Shown piece after piece: positions 37,279-46,141 of a stretch of DNA of 64,000 nucleotides. Origin of the DNA: an uncultured Pelagibacteraceae bacterium (GTDB taxonomy: Bacteria > Pseudomonadota > Alphaproteobacteria > Pelagibacterales > Pelagibacteraceae). Position numbers and translations under genes: made by a program. The stretch is from the NCBI GenBank assembly GCA_902634775.1, contig CACPLG010000007.1:1-64000 (forward strand), read 5' to 3'. The notes beneath the pieces were generated by a model. That model had not been told where the DNA came from. It was given only the letters and a program-made list of their open reading frames with translations, and did not search any database. The stretch's first letter is position 1. Each line of letters opens with the position of its first letter.

Positions 37279-38453
37279 TGATAAATAAAATTTCAGATAA
37301 AATCGTCTTTTCTGGTTTAAAGTTAATAAAGCACGGCAAGTTAAATGTTATTACTTTCCAAAACAAAAAATTACAGTTTGGAAACGATGGTAGTTTAGAA
37401 GTAAGTATTAAAATTAATAAGCCGGATTTTTCAAAAAATATAATTGCAAAAGGTAGCGTTGGTTTAGCCGAATCTTATATGAGAGGGGATTTTGAAACAG
37501 ATGATTTATCGAAGTTAATTGAATTAAGTGCCAAGAATATAAAGCTAGTTCATAGATTTTCTGGAATACTAGACTTAACATATTTAAATTATTTCAAAAG
37601 ATTTATTAATCGAAACACTAAAACAAAAAGTAAAGAACATATTTCAAAACATTATGATCTTGGAAATGAATTCTTTTCTTTGTGGCTTGATGATACATTA
37701 ACTTACTCAAGTGCAATTTTTGAAAATGAGAAATCAAATTTATACGAGGCACAAATAAACAAATATAAAAAACTTTCAAATCTGCTTAAACCAAGATCAG
37801 GTGATAAACTACTAGAAATCGGATGCGGGTGGGGAGGATTTGCAGAATATATTGGTAAAAACCATGATGTGAATCTTGATTGTATTACAATATCTAAAAA
37901 GCAATATGAATTTGCAAAAAAACGTATTCATGACGCTGGTCTTAACGAAAAAATTAATATTCAAATGAAAGATTATAGAGATGTTAAACAAAATTATAAT
38001 TCTATAGCTTCTATAGAGATGATTGAAGCTGTGGGAAAAGATTATCTAAAAAATTACTTTCAAACAATTAAAAAAAACCTGGTACCAGGTGGCAAGGCTG
38101 CAATCCAAGCCATTACAATTGATGATAAATTATACAGTAGATATAAAAGAAAAGAAGATTTTATTCAAAAATATATCTTCCCCGGAGGTTTTTTGCCATC
38201 AAAAGAGTCAATTTTAAACTATGCAAATAAAACTGGACTTAATTTTGATCAATGTAATTCTTATGGTTTACACTATAGCAATACTCTTAAGATCTGGAGA
38301 GATAAATTTTCAGACAGATGGGAAGAAATTTCTGAACAAGGTTTTGACAATACCTTCAAAAGAATGTGGAATTTCTATTTATCCTATTGTGAAGCAGGAT
38401 TTAAATCTAAGAATATTGATTTAATTCAATTTTCTTTAACTAATAAAGCGTAA
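37278..38453 (+). CDS. Cyclopropane-fatty-acyl-phospholipid synthase-like methyltransferase
   Basis: A SAM-dependent enzyme of the CFA synthase family that methylates double bonds of membrane phospholipids. The linker helix region has SKEHISKHYDLGNEFFSLWLDDTLTYSSAIF, the SAM site is LLEIGCGWGGFAEYIG, and IASIEMIEAVGKDYLKNYF and FPGGFLPSKESI follow. At 391 residues it matches E. coli Cfa (382). The product could be a cyclopropane or, as in Rhodobacter, a methylated precursor of furan fatty acids; sequence alone cannot decide. Confidence 0.9.
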   Translation: MINKISDKIVFSGLKLIKHGKLNVITFQNKKLQFGNDGSLEVSIKINKPDFSKNIIAKGSVGLAESYMRGDFETDDLSKLIELSAKNIKLVHRFSGILDLTYLNYFKRFINRNTKTKSKEHISKHYDLGNEFFSLWLDDTLTYSSAIFENEKSNLYEAQINKYKKLSNLLKPRSGDKLLEIGCGWGGFAEYIGKNHDVNLDCITISKKQYEFAKKRIHDAGLNEKINIQMKDYRDVKQNYNSIASIEMIEAVGKDYLKNYFQTIKKNLVPGGKAAIQAITIDDKLYSRYKRKEDFIQKYIFPGGFLPSKESILNYANKTGLNFDQCNSYGLHYSNTLKIWRDKFSDRWEEISEQGFDNTFKRMWNFYLSYCEAGFKSKNIDLIQFSLTNKA

Positions 38454-38458
38454 TAAAA

Positions 38459-38992
38459 ATGAAAATAATAAATTCAATTTTGTTGATAATTACTTTAGCT
38501 TTAGTTACAAGCTGTTCTAATAATATGAAACCAGAAGACTTTAAAAACACAGAGCCAACTCTTTTAATTGAAGAATATTTTGATGGGAAGGTTAAAGCTT
38601 GGGGAATTTTACAAGACCGAAGTGGAAAAGTTTCAAGACAGTTTAAAGCAGATTTAGTTGGATCCTTTAAAGAAAATGTCATCACTTTAGATGAAGATTT
38701 TTATTGGACTGATGGTGAAAAACAAAAGAGAACATGGAAAATAAAAAAAATTGATGACAACAATTATGTTGGGACTGCTCCAGATGTAGTGGGAGAGGCT
38801 ACAGGTGTTCAATATGGATCAGCATTTAAATTTAAGTACGACTTAATGGTACCTTTTAAAAATAAAAATATCAAAATTTCATTTGATGACTGGATATTTA
38901 AACAAGACGAAAAAGTTGCAATTAATCGTGCAACGCTTACTAAGTTTGGATTTAAAGTTGGAGAACTTACTGTATTTTTTATGAGGGACTAA
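38459..38992 (+). CDS. DUF3833 lipoprotein
   Basis: A 177-residue protein with a lipoprotein signal (LALVTSC, lipid-modified Cys about residue 19) and the DUF3833 pattern: FDGKVKAWGILQDRSGKVSRQF, DFYWTDGEKQKRTWKI and NRATLTKFGFKVGELTVFF. A lipocalin-like fold seems plausible and a lipid-linked role fits the position, but no function is established. It follows the methyltransferase by 5 bases. Its stop overlaps the minus-strand SDR gene by 4 bases. Confidence 0.82.
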   Translation: MKIINSILLIITLALVTSCSNNMKPEDFKNTEPTLLIEEYFDGKVKAWGILQDRSGKVSRQFKADLVGSFKENVITLDEDFYWTDGEKQKRTWKIKKIDDNNYVGTAPDVVGEATGVQYGSAFKFKYDLMVPFKNKNIKISFDDWIFKQDEKVAINRATLTKFGFKVGELTVFFMRD

Positions 38993-39747
38993 TCTTTAAT
39001 TCGCTTCATCCCTTTTTCAAGAATCTTAAAATATAAACCATTTGGAAGTACCTTAAGAACCTTCATAATTGTTGTGAAAGACTTAGGAAAATGAATTTCA
39101 AAACCTTTACTTTTTGTAAGTCCCTTAAACATTTGTTCTGCAGCAAACTCAGGCGATTTAATCATCGGCATTGGAAAATCATTTTGGTCAGTCATAGGAG
39201 TTTTTATAAATCCAGGACTTACAAGAGATACTCTGACATTACTTCTTTTGAGATCAAAATATAAACTTTCAGCAAAACTAGATAAAGCTGATTTAGATGC
39301 ACAATAAGCTCCCGCTGCAGGAAGACCTCTATAACCTGCCACAGATGATACTATAGATATTTGCCCTGATTTTTTGTTTTTATAATACTCATAAACTGCG
39401 TTTATAGAATTCACTGTTCCAAAAAAATTTACTTCCATAATTTTTCTTACTTTTTCAAGATTTAATGTTTTTTCAGATTTTGGATCATGAATCCCTGTAC
39501 AAAAAACAGATATATCAACTTCTCCAAGTTTTTCTTTTACTTGCGAGAATACACTTTTACATTTTTCGTTGTCGGTAACGTCTAGAGGAAAAGCAATAAT
39601 ATTCTCATTAGATTTAGATATTTCATCTAATAAATTTTCTCTTCTTGCGGAAATAGCAACTTTCCATCCTTCTTGAGCAAATTTTAGCGCTAAGGATTTT
39701 CCTATACCACTGCTAGCTCCTGTAATCCAAATTGTTTTATTAATCAT
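38989..39747 (-). CDS. Short-chain dehydrogenase/reductase
   Basis: A 252-residue classical SDR: TGASSGIGKSLAL for NAD(P) binding, the active-site serine in VSSVAGY and YCASKSAL for the Tyr/Lys pair. The substrate is unknown. SDR genes are common members of the lipid-modification/singlet-oxygen clusters that also hold COG2907, DUF1365 and DUF3833 genes, so a lipid aldehyde or ketone is a reasonable guess. It is divergent from the TspO gene with almost no spacer. Confidence 0.88.
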   Translation of the reverse strand: MINKTIWITGASSGIGKSLALKFAQEGWKVAISARRENLLDEISKSNENIIAFPLDVTDNEKCKSVFSQVKEKLGEVDISVFCTGIHDPKSEKTLNLEKVRKIMEVNFFGTVNSINAVYEYYKNKKSGQISIVSSVAGYRGLPAAGAYCASKSALSSFAESLYFDLKRSNVRVSLVSPGFIKTPMTDQNDFPMPMIKSPEFAAEQMFKGLTKSKGFEIHFPKSFTTIMKVLKVLPNGLYFKILEKGMKRIKD

Positions 39748-39756
39748 ATAAGATTG

Positions 39757-40239
39757 ATGTATAGTATGATTATGCTTAAAAATAAATTTATATCTTTTCT
39801 TCTATTTGCAATAGTTACATATTCAGCGTCTTTTATCGGTAGTATAGCGACAATTTCTTACAAAGAACCATGGTACTCAAGTTTAAATAAATCGTTTCTA
39901 ACTCCACCAGATTGGGTCTTCGCTCCTGTATGGACTGCATTATATTTATTTATGACCATAGCAATATGGGCAGCGTGGCATAAAAATTATAAAAATATAA
40001 ATCTTGTTTTAATTTATTTTATCCATCTATGCTTTAATACAACTTGGAGTATAGTTTTTTTTGTTTTTCACAATATTCTTTTTGCTCTTATAAATTTATT
40101 AGTAATTATTTTTTTCATAATAGTTTTAATTTTAAAATATAAAGATATAAACAAAGTAAGTTATTATTTAATGATTCCTTATTTACTTTGGAGTTGTTAT
40201 GCATTAATTCTGAATTTTAATTTGTTAATATTAAATTAA
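39757..40239 (+). CDS. tspO: TspO/MBR-family membrane protein
   Basis: A five-helix membrane protein that binds porphyrins and other hydrophobic ligands; in Rhodobacter it tunes responses to light and oxygen. YKEPWYSSLNKSFLTPPDWVFAPVWTALY is the family hallmark, and NTTWSIVFF matches the later conserved block. Several starts are possible (39757, 39766, 39772); the last leaves MLKNKF directly before helix 1. About 160 residues is normal. A sarcosine-oxidase-like gene follows one base after its stop. Confidence 0.9.
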   Translation: MYSMIMLKNKFISFLLFAIVTYSASFIGSIATISYKEPWYSSLNKSFLTPPDWVFAPVWTALYLFMTIAIWAAWHKNYKNINLVLIYFIHLCFNTTWSIVFFVFHNILFALINLLVIIFFIIVLILKYKDINKVSYYLMIPYLLWSCYALILNFNLLILN

Positions 40240-40240
40240 T

Positions 40241-41344
40241 ATGGATGATGTTGTTATAGTTGGTGGTGGTATAATAGGAGCTGCAACAGCTTATTTCTTG
40301 TCAAAAGAGGGAAGAAAAGTAAAAGTTATTGAAAGAGATCCAACATATAGAACAGCATCTTTTCCTTTATCATTAGGCGGTTTCAGAAGACAATTTTTTC
40401 AAACAGAAAATATTCTTTTGGGGAAATTTGCTAGAGAATTTATTTTTCAAATACCAGAACTTTTAAAAACAAAAAAAAATCCCAAACCTACTGCTAGCAT
40501 GGTACCTAATGGATATTTGCTTATGTTTGGAGCAGAACATGCAGAGGAGCAGTACAAGGCTCTTGAAAATCATAAAGCATGTGATGCAGGGACAAAAAAT
40601 ATAAAAGGTTCTGATCTAAAACAATACTTCCCTTATATAAATAATGAAGGGATTGAAACAGCAACTTTTACAGATAACAAAAGTGAAGGCTGGATTGATC
40701 CATTTATGTTTCACGGAGCACTCAAAAGTAAAGCAATCGAGCTAGGCGCTGAGTTTATAAAAGGTGAAGTAAAATCTTTATCAGAGATAAAGGCTAATAC
40801 CATTGTATCAGCGGCTGGATGTTGGACAAAAGAATTGTTGGAAGATATTCCAGTTGAGCCACAAAAACACACCGTCTTTAGAGTGAAGTGTCCCAAACAT
40901 ATTCCCGAGATGCCTTTGACTGGAGACTTAACTACTGGAGTTTATTGGCGACCAGAGGGAAAAGAGTATCTTGCAGGATCTCCCAAATCTGTTTTTGATG
41001 CAAAAGATCTTGAACCTGCATGGGATGATTTTGAAGAATTAGTTTGGCCAGCTCTTGCTCAAAGGGTTCCAATATTTGAAGAATTAAAACTAACAGGTGG
41101 TTGGGCTGGATACTATGATTGCAATAGACTAGATAACAATGCTGTAGTTGGTAAGCACCCAAAGTTTGAAAACGTTTACCTTGCAACTGGGTTTACAGGA
41201 AGAGGGTTAATGCAAGCACCAGGGATAGGTAGAGCATTAACAGAATTAATTACAACTGGAGCATATCAGTCTATTGATATTTCCAATATGGCAGTCGAAA
41301 GAGTTTTAGGAAAAGAGGCAAGACCTGAGCCTTACGTCCTTTAA
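40241..41344 (+). CDS. DAO-family FAD oxidoreductase (sarcosine-oxidase/FOXRED1-like)
   Basis: A 367-residue flavoprotein with VVIVGGGIIGAATAYFLSKEGRKVKVIERD, the substrate-facing SFPLSLGGFRRQFFQTENI region and the C-terminal FAD contact NVYLATGFTGRGLMQAPGIGRAL. It most resembles enzymes that oxidise N-methyl or secondary amines, possibly passing one-carbon units to folate. With gcvTHP upstream and formate dehydrogenase downstream, a role in one-carbon flow is an attractive inference. It ends three bases from the converging selO gene. Confidence 0.8.
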   Translation: MDDVVIVGGGIIGAATAYFLSKEGRKVKVIERDPTYRTASFPLSLGGFRRQFFQTENILLGKFAREFIFQIPELLKTKKNPKPTASMVPNGYLLMFGAEHAEEQYKALENHKACDAGTKNIKGSDLKQYFPYINNEGIETATFTDNKSEGWIDPFMFHGALKSKAIELGAEFIKGEVKSLSEIKANTIVSAAGCWTKELLEDIPVEPQKHTVFRVKCPKHIPEMPLTGDLTTGVYWRPEGKEYLAGSPKSVFDAKDLEPAWDDFEELVWPALAQRVPIFEELKLTGGWAGYYDCNRLDNNAVVGKHPKFENVYLATGFTGRGLMQAPGIGRALTELITTGAYQSIDISNMAVERVLGKEARPEPYVL

Positions 41345-41347
41345 GAG

Positions 41348-42796
41348 TTAAGTCCCACAAAACGTTTGATATTTTTCATCACTTTTAGGTGGTGGAGACT
41401 GATATTTAGTTGAAACCTTTTGATTTGTGTATGGATTTTTCAGAGCTTGAAGCAAATCATTAAATGGTGTCAGATCATTATTTTCAGCTGATTTTAAAAC
41501 ATTTTCAACGTTATGATTTCGAGGAATTATTACAGGATTATTTAGTTCCATTAAATTTTTGCTATCTTTGATTAATCTTTTCAGCCATTTTATCTTCCAA
41601 TTATCAAATTCTTCATTTTGATATCTTTTTTTATCATCTATTTCATGGTCCATTAAAAGTAAAAAAGTGTTTGTGTAGTCTAACTCTTGCTTTTTCATAA
41701 TCTCCAATAATTCAAAAATAAGTAAATTATCTTCCTTATCATCATCAATAAGGCCTAACTTACTTTTCATCATTTTAAACCATTTTTCCTCATAAATTTT
41801 ATCAAATTTATCGATAAGTTCTGTTGCCATTTTTAAAGCATCATCTTTTTTTGGATTAATCAAAGTTAGTAAACATTCAGCAAATCTAGCTAAGTTCCAT
41901 TTGGTAATAGCTGGCTGGTTTCCATACGCATATCTTCCCACATGATCAATTGAGCTAAAACATGTGCCAGGATCGTAACTATCCATAAAAGCACACGGAC
42001 CATAATCTATCGTTTCACCTGAAATTGCCATGTTATCAGTATTCATTACTCCGTGAATAAATCCTACGCGCATCCAATTGACTACTAATTCAATCTGCTT
42101 ATCAATTAATTTGCTGAGTAAGTCGTAAGCATTATTTTTTGATTTTGATATCTCAGGATAGTGTCTTTTAATTGTGTAATTAACTAAAGTATTGAGTTCA
42201 TCTAAATTTTCTCTTGTTCTGATAAATTGAAAGGTTCCAACTCTAATATGACTTGATGCAACCCTTGTTAATATTGCACCCTGCAATGTTTTTTCTCTAA
42301 TCACATTTTCTCCAGTTTTTACAACTGCCAAACTTCTTGTCGTCGGTATGTTTAATGAGTACATAGCTTCACTAATTAAATATTCTCTTAACATTGGACC
42401 AAGTGCTGCTCTTCCATCTCCATTTCTTGAAAAAGGTGTTTGACCTGAACCCTTAAACTGAACATCTAGTCTTTGATTACTTTTAGATATATGTTCGCCT
42501 AGTAAAACTGCACGACCATCACCCAACATTGTAAAATGACCAAACTGATGGCCAGCATACGCTTGAGCTAAAGATTTAGATCCCTTTGGGAGCAAATTTC
42601 CAGAAAACATTTTTGCTAGCTGTTCATTATCTACATTAGAAAAATTCAAACCCATTTGATCAGCTAGATCATGATTAAAAATTACTAACTCTGGACGTTT
42701 TACTGGAACAGGAGAGATTTCACAAATAAAAGATTTCGGTAAATTTGAATATGAGTTATCAAAATTCCATCCAATTGTTTTTTCTTTATTCATCAT
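41348..42796 (-). CDS. selO: SelO/YdiU protein adenylyltransferase
   Basis: A pseudokinase-fold enzyme that transfers AMP to protein hydroxyls; E. coli SelO targets redox proteins under oxidative stress. Blocks: AQAYAGHQFGHFTMLGDGRAVLLGE, FKGSGQTPFSRNGDGRAAL, FIHGVMNTDNMAISGETIDYGPCAFMD (metal-binding Asn and Asp) and a final FCGT. The terminal Cys is where selenocysteine sits in eukaryotic SelO. I start at the ATG at 42796 (482 residues); an upstream TTG would add two. It overlaps the end of a small membrane-protein gene. Confidence 0.92.
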   Translation of the reverse strand: MMNKEKTIGWNFDNSYSNLPKSFICEISPVPVKRPELVIFNHDLADQMGLNFSNVDNEQLAKMFSGNLLPKGSKSLAQAYAGHQFGHFTMLGDGRAVLLGEHISKSNQRLDVQFKGSGQTPFSRNGDGRAALGPMLREYLISEAMYSLNIPTTRSLAVVKTGENVIREKTLQGAILTRVASSHIRVGTFQFIRTRENLDELNTLVNYTIKRHYPEISKSKNNAYDLLSKLIDKQIELVVNWMRVGFIHGVMNTDNMAISGETIDYGPCAFMDSYDPGTCFSSIDHVGRYAYGNQPAITKWNLARFAECLLTLINPKKDDALKMATELIDKFDKIYEEKWFKMMKSKLGLIDDDKEDNLLIFELLEIMKKQELDYTNTFLLLMDHEIDDKKRYQNEEFDNWKIKWLKRLIKDSKNLMELNNPVIIPRNHNVENVLKSAENNDLTPFNDLLQALKNPYTNQKVSTKYQSPPPKSDEKYQTFCGT

Positions 42797-42965
42797 TTCC
42801 AATTTTCTTTACATACAAACCCAAAACTCCATTAAAGATTGAAACAGCAATTATAATTGATTGACCCTTAAAAGAGTAAAAATCAAAAGTTGGGTAAAAA
42901 CCTATAGCAACACTTAAGAAAAGATAAGTTAAAATAAAAGGTCTTAAAAATTTCTTTATTCTCAA
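42786..42965 (-). CDS. 59-residue membrane protein, unrecognised
   Basis: A short open frame between the formate dehydrogenase stop and selO, starting at TTG (42965) four bases after that stop. It translates to a basic N-terminus MRIKKFLRP, a hydrophobic helix (about 9-25, FILTYLFLSVAIGF), a short aromatic loop (YPTFDFYSFKG), a second helix (about 35-51, SIIIAVSIFNGVLGLY) and VKKIGNDE. Positive-inside topology at both ends and exact fit to the gap argue that it is real. It overlaps the selO start by 11 bases. No function is known to me. Confidence 0.65.
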   Translation of the reverse strand: MRIKKFLRPFILTYLFLSVAIGFYPTFDFYSFKGQSIIIAVSIFNGVLGLYVKKIGNDE

Positions 42966-42968
42966 TTT

Positions 42969-44168
42969 TTATTTTTTCTTATATTTTGCGGCCTCCTCAG
43001 AGCCACTTGTTGCTGAACCTTTACTGTAAGAGTGTGCACCCATTCCTGCCAATTGGCCATCTTTTACAATAAGGTATTGATCTCTAATTGGTTTTTTATC
43101 GAAGAAGCACTCTAATATTTCTCTTACACCATCAGCATATCTCGCTTGAGCAGAAAGTGATGTTCCAGACGTGTGTGGAGTCATTCCGTGATTTGGCATT
43201 GATCTCCATACATGGTCATTTGGAGCGGGTTGCGGGAACCATACATCTCCAGCATATCCACTTAATTGACCAGATTTTAATGCATCTGCTATATCGTTTT
43301 TGTTACAAATTTTTCCTCTGGCAGTATTTACTATATAAGCGCCTTTTTTCATTTTACTTATCATTTTTTTATCAAATAAGTTTTCAGTTTCAGGGTGCAA
43401 TGGACAGTTAATAGTAACTACGTCACAAACTTTTACCATTGACTCTACAGACTCATGAAAAGTTAAATTTAGTTCTTTTTCTACATTGTCAGGCAATTTA
43501 TGTCTGTCAAAGTAATGTAAATGTACATCAAAAGGTTTCATTTTTCTTAAAGCATCAAGACCTATTCTTCCAGCAGCAACTGTACCAATATGCATTCCTT
43601 CGACATCATAACTTCTATGAACAGCATCAGCTATATTCCATCCACCTTCATTAACGATTCTATGTTGATTATGGTAATCTCTAACCATTGATACAATCAT
43701 CATCACAATATGTTCAGCTACAGATCTTGAGTTACAAAAAGTAACTTCAACAACATCAATTTTATTATCCATTGCAGCTTGCAAGTCCACGTGATCAGAT
43801 CCTATACCAGCAGTAATTGCCATTTTTAAATTTTTTGCTTTAGCTATTCTCTCTTTAGTTAAGTAATACGGAAAAAATGGTTGAGAAATTACGATGTCTG
43901 CATCAACAATGTGCTTGTCTGCTTCACATCCATCACCATCTTTACTATTAGTAACAACAAATTCATGACCATTGCTCTCTAAAAATTTTCTAAGTCCTAG
44001 CTCTCCTGATACACATCCAAGTAATTGACCAGGCGTAAAGTCTCTTCCTTTAGGAGAAGGTAATGTCATTCCGTCAGGATATTTTTCAAGTTTTGGTAAG
44101 TCACTCAATGGATATGATTTTGGCATTCCACCTTTTGGGTCATCATATAAAACACATAAAATTTTCAT
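42969..44168 (-). CDS. fdh: NAD-dependent formate dehydrogenase
   Basis: A D-2-hydroxyacid-dehydrogenase-fold, metal-free formate dehydrogenase that oxidises formate to CO2 and makes NADH. VLYDDPKGGMPKSY at the start, ITAGIGSDHVDL, GTVAAGRIGLDAL with the NAD-specific Asp in HYFDRH, NTARGK (catalytic Arg), WFPQPAPNDHVW and PHTSGTSLSAQARYADG (catalytic His) closely follow the Pseudomonas enzyme, as does the length (399). AGGAG precedes the ATG. It can drain formate from folate-linked one-carbon metabolism fed by glycine cleavage. Confidence 0.96.
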   Translation of the reverse strand: MKILCVLYDDPKGGMPKSYPLSDLPKLEKYPDGMTLPSPKGRDFTPGQLLGCVSGELGLRKFLESNGHEFVVTNSKDGDGCEADKHIVDADIVISQPFFPYYLTKERIAKAKNLKMAITAGIGSDHVDLQAAMDNKIDVVEVTFCNSRSVAEHIVMMIVSMVRDYHNQHRIVNEGGWNIADAVHRSYDVEGMHIGTVAAGRIGLDALRKMKPFDVHLHYFDRHKLPDNVEKELNLTFHESVESMVKVCDVVTINCPLHPETENLFDKKMISKMKKGAYIVNTARGKICNKNDIADALKSGQLSGYAGDVWFPQPAPNDHVWRSMPNHGMTPHTSGTSLSAQARYADGVREILECFFDKKPIRDQYLIVKDGQLAGMGAHSYSKGSATSGSEEAAKYKKK

Positions 44169-44260
44169 TTTTTTCTCCTATTAATTTATAAAAGCAATTG
44201 TCTTGAATTTATAAGACAGAATGTAGCACAATAATTAAGCGTCTAGCAAATAAATAGTGT

Positions 44261-44725
44261 TTATTTTGGATAGTTTTTTTTGAGTATAAATTTGTTCAAT
44301 ACAACCCCAAAAATTATAATAATCACAGAACCAGTGATGACAGGGCTTAACAAGTAATCAAATGAAGCAGAACCTATAATAACAATTATTGGATTACCAC
44401 CTGCTGGAGGATGAGTAACATTAAACATGATCATAAAAAAAACCCCTAGACCAACTGCTATGGGAATTAAAATGTACTCTGGTAGAGGAATAAACGTTAA
44501 AGCAATTACTCCTACAGTAGCAGTTACTAGATGACCAAAAAAAATATTTTTGGGATGCGCAAAGGGGCTTTCTGGATAACCATATAATAATACCATTGTT
44601 GAACCAAACGAGGCTATTAGAAAGAGTCCATAATCAGTCTTATAGGTTAGCAGTGTTAATACCCCGATTGTAATAGCTGAAAAAAGACCAGCTATAGAGT
44701 TGTCGATAATTTTTTTAGTTTCCAT
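44261..44725 (-). CDS. HPP-family integral membrane protein
   Basis: A 154-residue, four-helix protein. GSTMVLLYGYPESPFAHPKNIFFGHLV contains the family's His-Pro-Lys segment, and MFNVTHPPAGGNPIIVI supplies the HPP motif. Some HPP proteins have been linked to nitrite transport; the substrate here is unknown. It overlaps the SufU-like gene by 11 bases, so the two are translated together. Confidence 0.85.
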   Translation of the reverse strand: METKKIIDNSIAGLFSAITIGVLTLLTYKTDYGLFLIASFGSTMVLLYGYPESPFAHPKNIFFGHLVTATVGVIALTFIPLPEYILIPIAVGLGVFFMIMFNVTHPPAGGNPIIVIIGSASFDYLLSPVITGSVIIIIFGVVLNKFILKKNYPK

Positions 44726-45167
44726 TTGTTAAGCCTTTCTTTAAAGCATTGAAAGGTAGAAGTATACATTCTTTTCTACTAATATTTTTTGAGCTTATTA
44801 ATTCTTTATATTTTTTTAAGTTATTGGGTAAGTCACCTTTGTTTTTAAAAAATTCATTTGCACAATCGCAAACTTCAATCATTTCTTCAACTTTTTTTCC
44901 ATTTGAATTACTTGATAACAAATTTGCAGAAGCCTGGCAGTAAACACAATTTTTACCTTGATATGAAACTTTGGTAATTTTTCCTTTATTTATCTTAAAA
45001 AATAATTGGATCTCATCTCCGCATAAGGGATTTTTAGCTTTAGAGTTGTGCGTAAAATCTGATATTTTTTTTTGAGATTTCGTATCAGAGGCCAGTCTTA
45101 AAATTTTAAGGTCCATTTTCCCAGTATATGAAATTGGCTTAAATTTGCTAGTTGATAAGTTATCCAA
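44715..45167 (-). CDS. SufU/IscU-like Fe-S scaffold protein
   Basis: A 150-residue protein with the three ligand positions of the IscU/SufU fold: NPLCGDEI, GKNCVYCQASANLLS and RKECILLPFNAL. The middle motif carries an extra cysteine (CVYC). The first ~16 residues are unlike the family, and Met18 (MDLKILRLASD) is an alternative start. It may act as a cluster scaffold or a zinc-dependent sulfur acceptor. No other suf or isc gene is nearby. It diverges from an EamA gene across 68 bases. Confidence 0.8.
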   Translation of the reverse strand: MDNLSTSKFKPISYTGKMDLKILRLASDTKSQKKISDFTHNSKAKNPLCGDEIQLFFKINKGKITKVSYQGKNCVYCQASANLLSSNSNGKKVEEMIEVCDCANEFFKNKGDLPNNLKKYKELISSKNISRKECILLPFNALKKGLTNGN

Positions 45168-45235
45168 CTCAAATCGGACGAAAATCGATATAGATTTTTG
45201 TTGTTAAAGATTAAGAATAATAATATTAATTTGAA

Positions 45236-46141
45236 ATGTTAGAGCTGAGAAATGAGAAAGTTGCCATCCCTGTAGTTTTGTTGGCAGGTATTTTGTGGTC
45301 TTTTGGACCCTTAGTTGTAAGACATATTGATCAACCAGAATTAGTTCCGTGGCAATATTTATTAGGTAGAGGTGTTACAATTTTCTTAATACTCAACTTA
45401 TACTTATTTTTTGAAGAAGGAATTTCATTTTATAAAAATTATAAAAAACTTGGAATATCAGGATTAGTTGGGGGCACAGGACTGGGTATTGCTATGATCA
45501 CATTTATTTGGTCAATAACAAATACTTCAGCTGCAATTACTTTATTATGTTTAGCGGCTATGCCTTTCATTACCGCATTTTTAGGTTTTTTGTTCTTAAA
45601 GGAAAGAATTTCAACAAATGTTTGGATTGCAATAATTATTGCTGCTATTGGTATAATAGTAATAGCATTCGGTAATACTAATAAAGGTTCAATTTTTGGT
45701 CTTTTGTTTGGCATTTTATCTGCAGTAGGATTTTCAATTTTTTCTGTGTCTCTTAGATGGAGACCTGAAACCCCAAAATTTACAACAGTTGCCATTGCAG
45801 GATTGATTTGTGCAATAGTTTCAATAGTAATATTGGTTGAGACTGACAGTAGTTTGATTTCTTCAAGTCGTAACCAAGGCTTGTTTTCAGTTCACGGAAC
45901 TTTGGTTTGTGTAGGATTAATACTTTATTCTTTAGGATCTAGGGTTATACCTGCTGCAGAGCTTACACTTTTGTCATTAACAGAAGTGATTGGTGGAATT
46001 TTTTGGGTTTGGTTACCAATACTTGGAATTAATGAAGTTCCTACTAATAACACAATTATAGGCGGCTTTTTAATTTTTATCTCAATAATTTATTATAGTT
46101 TAATTATAAAAAACAATAGACGATTTATTGCATTAAACTAA
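45236..46141 (+). CDS. EamA/DMT-family transporter
   Basis: A 301-residue ten-helix DMT protein. Repeat 1 has AGILWSFGPLVVRHID and FITAFLGFLFLKERIS; repeat 2 has LYSLGSRVIPAAELTLLSLTEVIGGIFWVWL. Its stop abuts the ATG of the amidinotransferase gene with no spacer, so transporter and enzyme are probably a functional pair, for example exporting or importing a guanidino compound. Substrate unknown. Confidence 0.85.
   Translation: MLELRNEKVAIPVVLLAGILWSFGPLVVRHIDQPELVPWQYLLGRGVTIFLILNLYLFFEEGISFYKNYKKLGISGLVGGTGLGIAMITFIWSITNTSAAITLLCLAAMPFITAFLGFLFLKERISTNVWIAIIIAAIGIIVIAFGNTNKGSIFGLLFGILSAVGFSIFSVSLRWRPETPKFTTVAIAGLICAIVSIVILVETDSSLISSSRNQGLFSVHGTLVCVGLILYSLGSRVIPAAELTLLSLTEVIGGIFWVWLPILGINEVPTNNTIIGGFLIFISIIYYSLIIKNNRRFIALN

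Noticed and set aside
43088-43411. 107-codon plus-strand frame antisense to formate dehydrogenase
   Set aside because: The opposite strand encodes an unmistakable enzyme; the translation is His/Leu/Phe-rich as expected from reverse reading of AT-rich code.
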